A stretch of DNA of 64,000 nucleotides, taken from positions 124,001 to 188,000 of the forward strand of contig NZ_FUYP01000001.1 in the NCBI RefSeq assembly GCF_900168005.1. The letters run 5' to 3'. The position numbers and the translations under genes were made by a program. The notes below the pieces were generated by a model, which had not been told where the DNA came from, made no database searches, and worked only from the letters and a program-made list of their open reading frames with translations. Of this stretch, positions 58,832 to 64,000 are shown one piece after another. Numbering within the stretch: position 1 is the stretch's first letter; every line of letters starts with the position of its first letter. This stretch comes from Sphingopyxis flava (GTDB lineage Bacteria > Pseudomonadota > Alphaproteobacteria > Sphingomonadales > Sphingomonadaceae).

Positions 58832-60895
58832 TCACCAGATGCGGACACGATCTTCGGGCGCCAGATAGAGCTTCTGGCCTTCCTTCACCCCATAGGCCTT
58901 ATACCAGGGATCAAGGTTGCGCGAGACCCAAGTCCGCTGGATCGAGGGCGAATGCGGATCGGTGGTGATGCGCTGCGACAGATTCTGTTCGCGATAATTG
59001 CGCCGCCACACCTGCGCCCAGCCGAGGAAGAAGCGCTGGTCGCCGGTCATCCCGTCGATCACCGGAGCTTCCTTGCCGCCCAGCGATTTCTTGTAAGCGT
59101 CATAGGCAATCGTCAGTCCTGCAAGATCGCCGATATTCTCGCCAAGCGTGAAGGTGCCGTCGAGATGTTCGCCCGGCAGAATCTCATAGGCGTCATATTG
59201 CGCGACCAACGCCTTGCCGGCTGCCTCGAAGGCCGCGACGTCTTCGGGCGTCCACCAATCGGCGAGCTTGCCGCTTTCGTCATATTTGGCGCCCTGATCG
59301 TCAAAATGGTGGCTGATCTCGTGACCGATCACCGCGCCGATACCGCCGTAATTGATCGCCGGATCGGCATGAGGATCGAAGAAGGGCGGCTGCAGGATCG
59401 CGGCTGGGAAGACGATCTCGTTCATGCTGAAATTGGCATAGGCATTGACCGTCATCGGCGTCATCGCCCATTCCCAGCGCCGGATCGGGCCACCGAGACG
59501 GCTGATATTGTCATCATGCGCGAACTGGTTGGCGCGCAGCGCATTGCCGAACAGGTCGTCGGCCCGGATCTCGAGCTTGCTATAGTCCTTCCACTTGTCG
59601 GGATAGCCGATCTTGGTGGTGAAATTCGCAAGCTTCGCGCGCGCGCGGACCTTGGTTTCAGGCTGCATCCAGGTCAGATTGTCGATGCGATCGCCAAGCG
59701 CAGCGATGACATTCTTGACCAGCTTGTCCATCTCCGCCTTGGTTTCGGGCGTAAAATATTTCGCGACATAATCCTGTCCGACCGCCTCGCCCATATTGTT
59801 CGTCGTGAAATCGACTGCGCGCTTCCAGCGCTCCTGCATTTCCGGCGTGCCCGACAGCGCGGTACCGTAAAAGGCGAAGGCCTCCTTCGCGACGGCGTCG
59901 GGCAATACGTCCGAGAAGCTGTCGAGACTGCGGACAAGCAGCAGATCGCGGATAACTCCGATCGGCGCATCGGCGATCAGCTTCGCCTCGCCCGTAAACG
60001 CGCTCGGCTGCGCGATGAGGAGCGAATCCTCCTCGACTCCGACGCCGCGAATGAAAGTTGCCCAGTCGAAGCCGGGGGCGGCCTTGGCGAGTTCGGCGAT
60101 CGTCATCTTGTTGTAGATTTTGACCGCATCGCTGCTGTCATTCTTGTCCCAGTGGACAGCGGCGATCTGCTTTTCAAAGTCGTAGATCGCCTGCGCACGC
60201 GCGGCGGCGTTCGCTTCGCCTGCCAGCGTGAGAACATTCTGCAAATGCTGAAGATAGGCCGCCTGCAGCTTGGTGTTGCGCTCGCCATCCTTGAGATAGA
60301 AATCGCGGTCGGGCATGCCGATGCCGCCCTGGTAGAGCGAATAGATATAGACGTCGGGATTTCTGTCATCCTGGCCGACATAACCGCCGAAGAAGTGCTG
60401 GACGCCATTTCGATCCGCCTCGGCCAGCAGCTTCGCGAGCCCCGCCTTGTCGACGCTGCGCACCTTGGCGAGCCACGGCTCGATCGGTGCAAGACCCTTC
60501 GCCTCGACTGTCGCTGCGTCGAGATAGGAGGCGTAGGAACGCCCGATCATGCTGTCCGGATTGCTCTTCGCAGCCTCGAGAATCTCCTGCGTGCGCTTTT
60601 GCGAGAGATCGGCAAGTGCGGTGAACATGCCGTAATTCGACTTGTCGGCGGGAATTGCGGTGTTCTTTGCCCAGGCCCCGTTGGCATAGGCATAAAAATC
60701 GTCACCCGGAAGAACCGTCGTGTCCATGCCCGAGGCATCGAAACCATAGGAGCCGATTTCGGGCTTGGCGGACGCTTTCGCCTCGGCGCGGGCGGTGTTT
60801 TCCTTGGCCGCGAGCAGCGCCGCCGGCGCACCCAAGAGAAGGGCGCCGAGCGCCGCCGTCGCGAGCAAGCGCGAAGAAAATTGCGGACGAGTCAT
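58832..60895 (-). CDS. M13 family zinc metallopeptidase (neprilysin-like)
   Basis: The 687-residue protein has a signal peptide (LLATAALGALLLGAPAALLA), the N-terminal M13 domain starting PGDDFYAYANGAWAKNT, the zinc motif VIGHEISHHFDDQGAKYD, NAYANFSMNEIVFPAAILQP and GENIGDLAGLTIAYDAY (third zinc ligand Glu) and ends VRIW as is typical of the family. It cleaves oligopeptides in the periplasm. The gene is 24 bases before cckA but ends with its own start context. Confidence 0.94.
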   Translation of the reverse strand: MTRPQFSSRLLATAALGALLLGAPAALLAAKENTARAEAKASAKPEIGSYGFDASGMDTTVLPGDDFYAYANGAWAKNTAIPADKSNYGMFTALADLSQKRTQEILEAAKSNPDSMIGRSYASYLDAATVEAKGLAPIEPWLAKVRSVDKAGLAKLLAEADRNGVQHFFGGYVGQDDRNPDVYIYSLYQGGIGMPDRDFYLKDGERNTKLQAAYLQHLQNVLTLAGEANAAARAQAIYDFEKQIAAVHWDKNDSSDAVKIYNKMTIAELAKAAPGFDWATFIRGVGVEEDSLLIAQPSAFTGEAKLIADAPIGVIRDLLLVRSLDSFSDVLPDAVAKEAFAFYGTALSGTPEMQERWKRAVDFTTNNMGEAVGQDYVAKYFTPETKAEMDKLVKNVIAALGDRIDNLTWMQPETKVRARAKLANFTTKIGYPDKWKDYSKLEIRADDLFGNALRANQFAHDDNISRLGGPIRRWEWAMTPMTVNAYANFSMNEIVFPAAILQPPFFDPHADPAINYGGIGAVIGHEISHHFDDQGAKYDESGKLADWWTPEDVAAFEAAGKALVAQYDAYEILPGEHLDGTFTLGENIGDLAGLTIAYDAYKKSLGGKEAPVIDGMTGDQRFFLGWAQVWRRNYREQNLSQRITTDPHSPSIQRTWVSRNLDPWYKAYGVKEGQKLYLAPEDRVRIW

Positions 60896-60989
60896 GATTT
60901 TCCCCAGATTCTTACTAAACAGGAACGCGCCGCGCGCATGCGCGGTGCAGGCTGATGATGCGATAGCTATAGCCGGGCCGAGGGGCGGT

Positions 60990-61619
60990 TCAACTGGCCC
61001 GCGTGTCGCTCGTCGACGCCTCAAGTCGTTTGTCGCGTGCCAGCGCCAGCTTGCGCCGCCAGCGCAAGCGGATCCAATTGTCCCAGACCAGCGTCGCAAG
61101 CACATAGCCGACAGCGGCCGACACGGCCGAAATGACGAAAAGGCCTGCAATCAGCGCGGGCGCGGCGTCCGACAAGAGCCAGCGCAGCCATTGCCCCGCC
61201 GTCGCCCCTTGCTCGATCATCACCGAAAAGGTCGCGACATTGGCGTGGAGCCCGAACATGCGATCGCCAAGCCACACCGATGCGGCGATGATGAAAGGTG
61301 TCGTCACCGGGTTCGACAAAAAGGTCATCGCGGCGCCGATCGGGATATTGGCCCGAAAGGGCAAGGCGAGCAGCGCGACGCCCAATATCTGCACACCGGG
61401 GATCAGGAAGAAGATGCCGACGAAGAGACCGAGTGCGGTTCCACGCGGCACCGAAGTGCGGGTAAACCGCCACAAATGGCTGTGCGCCACGCGATGCGCG
61501 AACGGCCTCACGAAGCGGCTCGCGAGCAATTCCTCGCGAGTCGGCGAATTGCGGCGGATCCAGTTCATCACCGCCGCCTTGTCGCGGACCTTGGGATCGC
61601 GAGGCGCGCCTCCGCTCAT
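60990..61619 (-). CDS. DUF2062 domain membrane protein
   Basis: The 209-residue protein has the DUF2062 pattern: [19 protein letters not shown], then [20 protein letters not shown] and [15 protein letters not shown], with three to four membrane helices. The family is found in many proteobacteria with no firm function. Its start precedes a four-base overlap with smpB, so the genes are co-transcribed. Confidence 0.87.
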   Translation of the reverse strand: MSGGAPRDPKVRDKAAVMNWIRRNSPTREELLASRFVRPFAHRVAHSHLWRFTRTSVPRGTALGLFVGIFFLIPGVQILGVALLALPFRANIPIGAAMTFLSNPVTTPFIIAASVWLGDRMFGLHANVATFSVMIEQGATAGQWLRWLLSDAAPALIAGLFVISAVSAAVGYVLATLVWDNWIRLRWRRKLALARDKRLEASTSDTRAS

Positions 61620-62101
61620 CCGCGCTCCTTCATCAATCTTTGCTTGTCGCGCTTCCAGTCGCGCTCTTTGATCGATTCGCGCTTGTCATGCGCTTTCTTG
61701 CCCTTGGCGAGCGCAAGTTCGACCTTCGCGCGGCCGCGGCTGTTGAAGTAGACCGACAAAGGCACGAGCGTCATGCCTTGCCGCATCACCCCTGCATGCA
61801 GCTTGTTGATCTCCCGCCCGTTGAGGAGGAGCTTGCGCGGCCGCCGCGGCTCATGGTTGAAGCGGTTGCCATGGCTGAACTCGGGGATGTTGGCGTTGAT
61901 CAGCCACACCTCCCCGCCCGTCACCTCGGCATAGCTTTCCGCGATCGTACCTTCCCCAAAGCGCAGCGATTTGACCTCGGTGCCTTGCAGCGCGATTCCT
62001 GCCTCGAACACCTGCTCGATGGAATAGTCGAAGCGCGCGCGCCGGTTCTCGGCAACGACCTTCTTCTTGTCGAATTCGGCGGCGGACTGGGGACGGGCCA
62101 T
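61616..62101 (-). CDS. smpB: SsrA-binding protein SmpB
   Basis: The 161-residue protein carries [57 protein letters not shown] and the basic tail [20 protein letters not shown], all diagnostic of SmpB. It binds tmRNA to rescue stalled ribosomes. It is placed between dapA and a DUF2062 gene; tmRNA itself is not in the window. Confidence 0.97.
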   Translation of the reverse strand: MARPQSAAEFDKKKVVAENRRARFDYSIEQVFEAGIALQGTEVKSLRFGEGTIAESYAEVTGGEVWLINANIPEFSHGNRFNHEPRRPRKLLLNGREINKLHAGVMRQGMTLVPLSVYFNSRGRAKVELALAKGKKAHDKRESIKERDWKRDKQRLMKERG

Positions 62102-62110
62102 CGAAAAAGC

Positions 62111-62986
62111 CTAGAGAACTCCCGCGGCTTCGAGCGCGGCGTCGACGGCAGCGCGCGAGGCGGCCGATGCGGGAATGATGGGAAGGCGCACTTCAGGGTC
62201 GAACCAGCTGTGCACGCGCGACAGCGCATATTTGACGGGCGCCGGCGAAGCGTCGGAGAACATCGCCTTGTGCAGCTTGAACAGCCTGTCGTGAAGCGTG
62301 AGCGCGCGCGCCCAGTCGCCCGCGCCGCAGGCTGCGGCAAAGTCGGCGCAGAGCCGCGGCGCGACATTGGCGGTGACCGAGATGCAGCCCGCCCCGCCCA
62401 TAACCGCGTGCGGCAGCCAGAGGTCGTCATTGCCGCTGAGCTGGCAGAAATCCTCTCTTGCCTCGGCGCGGTGGACGGTCACGCGGGCAAGATCCCCACT
62501 CGCATCCTTGACGGCGACAATGTTCGGGATTTCGCTAAGCTTGCCCATCGTCTCGGCGCTGATGTCGGTGACCGTGCGCCCGGGAACATTATAGACCACG
62601 ATCGGAAGATCACTCGCTTCGGCGAGCGCCTCGAAATGCGCGAGCAGCCCCTCCTGGGTCGGCCGGTTGTAATAAGGCGCAACGACGAGCGCCGCGTCGG
62701 CGCCCGCGGCTGCAGCGTGGCGCATGTGGCGGATCGCGGTCGCGGTGTCGTTCGACCCGCAGCCGGCGATCACCGGGACGCGCCCCGCCGCCGCTTCGAT
62801 ACAGCAATCGATCACCCGGTAATGCTCGTCAAACCCCAGCGTCGGGCTCTCGCCCGTCGTGCCGCAAGGCACCAGTGCGCTCGTTCCCGCGTCGATCTGC
62901 CAGTCGATCAGCCGTTTGAACGCGGCCGCATCGAACGCCCCATCTCGAAATGGCGTTACCAAGGCGGGAATCGACCCCGAAAACAT
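62111..62986 (-). CDS. dapA: 4-hydroxy-tetrahydrodipicolinate synthase
   Basis: The 291-residue DapA has GSIPALVTPFRDGAFD, TSALVPCGTTGESPTL with the catalytic threonines, the tyrosine in VVYNVPGRT and the Schiff-base lysine in IVAVKDASGDLARV. It condenses pyruvate with aspartate semialdehyde in lysine and peptidoglycan synthesis. It stands upstream of smpB and divergent from the lytic transglycosylase gene. Confidence 0.96.
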   Translation of the reverse strand: MFSGSIPALVTPFRDGAFDAAAFKRLIDWQIDAGTSALVPCGTTGESPTLGFDEHYRVIDCCIEAAAGRVPVIAGCGSNDTATAIRHMRHAAAAGADAALVVAPYYNRPTQEGLLAHFEALAEASDLPIVVYNVPGRTVTDISAETMGKLSEIPNIVAVKDASGDLARVTVHRAEAREDFCQLSGNDDLWLPHAVMGGAGCISVTANVAPRLCADFAAACGAGDWARALTLHDRLFKLHKAMFSDASPAPVKYALSRVHSWFDPEVRLPIIPASAASRAAVDAALEAAGVL

Positions 62987-63087
62987 GCACCGCTCCTTTA
63001 CAAAATCTGGCCGCGCCCGTTACAAAATGATCGGCGCGCCGCCTAATGAACGCCTATTCAGCGCGCTGCAAGGAGTTTGCCACTATC

Positions 63088-64000
63088 ATGCCGGGCATGT
63101 CCTATCTGTCCTCCATTTCCCGCCTCGCCATCGCGGCCGCCCTGTTCATCCCCGCTGTCGCCTGCGCAGGCGAGCTGACGCCCGAGCAGATGAACTGGTA
63201 TCGCGCGCAGATGGGCCTCGCGTCGGCGTCGACGAGCCCGCCAACCACAACCAATTCTGTCGGCGATGCGGTGCTCGAATGGCGCCGCCTTACCCAGGAC
63301 AGCAATGCCTCCTTTGACCGACTGTCGCGCTTCCTGATGGCGAACCGCGGCTGGCCCGACGCCGACAAGATGCGCGTGCGCGCCGAAAAGGCGATCGCGA
63401 TCGACAGCTTCGACCCGGCGCGCACCCTTGCTTATTTCCAGGCCTTTCCGCCCAAGACGCCGAGCGGCGAACTGCGCATGGCGCTCGCACTCAATGCTTC
63501 GGGGCGCCGTGACGAGGCCAATGCGGCAGTACGCCGCGCCTGGAGGGGCGGCTCGCTCACGCAGGACGAGGTCAACCGCGTGCTGACCTTTTTCCCGGGC
63601 GCGCTGACGACAGCCGATCATGATGCACGCATGGAGCGATTGCTCTGGTCGAACGACACCAGCGCTGCTGCACGCCAGCTTGTCTTTACCTCGCCGCACA
63701 GGCGGGCGGTCTATTCCGCGCGCCTCGCAATGCGCAGCGGCGCGGTCGACGCGGCATTGCAGGCCTCGGCGGTCGAGGCGGCGAACCCGTCGATTCTTCG
63801 CACCGACCCCGGCTACATCACGGCCAAGGCCACCTGGCTCCGTCGCTCGGGTCGCGACGGCGAAGCGCGGGCCCTGCTTGCCGGCCCGCGCGAGCTTGCG
63901 AGCGCGCCGCTCGATGCCGAAGAATGGCTCGAGACCCTATTGACCAACGCCCGACTCGCGAGCGCGGGGGGCGACAAGGCGACGGCCTACCGCATCGCGA
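63088..64000 (+). CDS. Soluble lytic murein transglycosylase, N-terminal part (cut by window end)
   Basis: From ATG 63088 (AGGAG before it) the frame stays open to the window edge. A signal peptide (IAAALFIPAVACAGE) is followed by the helical U-shaped superhelix of Slt-type enzymes, with repeats such as DSFDPARTLAYFQAFPPKTP then SGELRMALALNASGRRDEAN and AAARQLVFTSPHRRAVYSAR. The catalytic SLT domain should lie downstream. The dapA-slt divergent order is common in sphingomonads. Confidence 0.82.
   Translation, partial: MPGMSYLSSISRLAIAAALFIPAVACAGELTPEQMNWYRAQMGLASASTSPPTTTNSVGDAVLEWRRLTQDSNASFDRLSRFLMANRGWPDADKMRVRAEKAIAIDSFDPARTLAYFQAFPPKTPSGELRMALALNASGRRDEANAAVRRAWRGGSLTQDEVNRVLTFFPGALTTADHDARMERLLWSNDTSAAARQLVFTSPHRRAVYSARLAMRSGAVDAALQASAVEAANPSILRTDPGYITAKATWLRRSGRDGEARALLAGPRELASAPLDAEEWLETLLTNARLASAGGDKATAYRIA

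Noticed and set aside
58661-60955. 764-codon plus-strand frame
   Set aside because: It is antisense to the M13 peptidase and shows no domain of its own.
1-64000. CRISPR array
   Set aside because: No series of identical repeats with regular unique spacers is seen; the only short tandem direct repeats are the four before the Fic gene.

Overview
The window reads as chromosomal DNA of a GC-rich alphaproteobacterium, most likely a sphingomonad such as Sphingopyxis or Novosphingobium. This is inferred from a catabolic cluster with its own TonB-dependent receptor, a CckA-type hybrid kinase, an alphaproteobacterial SOS box (GTTC-N7-GTTC) before recA, and a gene-transfer-agent type holin. No rRNA or CRISPR array is seen. 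One tRNA (Pro, anticodon GGG) is present.

Layout. (1) 1-4.4 kb: tail of an MFS transporter, a uracil-DNA glycosylase-like gene, an Lrp regulator divergent from a leucine dehydrogenase-like gene, and an HMG-CoA-lyase-like gene. (2) 4.5-31.3 kb: a large catabolic regulon of unknown substrate. It has a CoA-transferase, four glutathione transferases, a TonB receptor, two acyl-CoA ligases, a MetE-like zinc thiol alkyltransferase, two SDRs, an MFS transporter, a lactonase, a CMD-family protein, two SnoaL-like proteins, a VOC protein, and an operon joining ligase, hydrolase, APH-type kinase, divergent enolase, 2-hydroxyacid dehydrogenase and a nucleophile-less alpha/beta hydrolase. Two MarR regulators, an FMN reductase and convergent LeuD/LeuC close it. 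Eight copies of a palindrome close to CTTAGTATNCTAAG lie in its promoter regions. I regard this operator set and the kinase-enolase operon as the most novel content. (3) 31.4-38.2 kb: a phosphate-porin gene behind tandem Pho boxes, an XRE regulator, a glycosyltransferase, secF-secD-yajC and tRNA-Pro. (4) 38.2-43.4 kb: a decayed mobile island with relaxase, transposase, integrase, SSB and AbiE remnants around an intact Fic gene with iteron-like repeats and an intact TacA/TacT-type toxin-antitoxin pair. (5) 43.4-49.5 kb: ybaK, a sugar permease, a quinone oxidoreductase, a GTA-like endolysin/holin cassette, and an AmpR-like regulator divergent from a class A beta-lactamase. (6) 49.6-64 kb: housekeeping genes alaS, recA, a receiver protein, cckA, an M13 peptidase, a DUF2062 protein, smpB, dapA and a truncated lytic transglycosylase.

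How the genes could work together (inference): the receptor and MFS proteins import a substrate. CoA ligases and the CoA-transferase activate acids. GSTs and the MetE-like enzyme handle thiol conjugates. SDRs, lactonase, hydrolases, the kinase/enolase pair and a LeuCD-type hydro-lyase process the carbon skeleton, and an HMG-CoA-lyase-type enzyme could finish the breakdown. A MarR repressor binding the shared palindrome would switch the units together.
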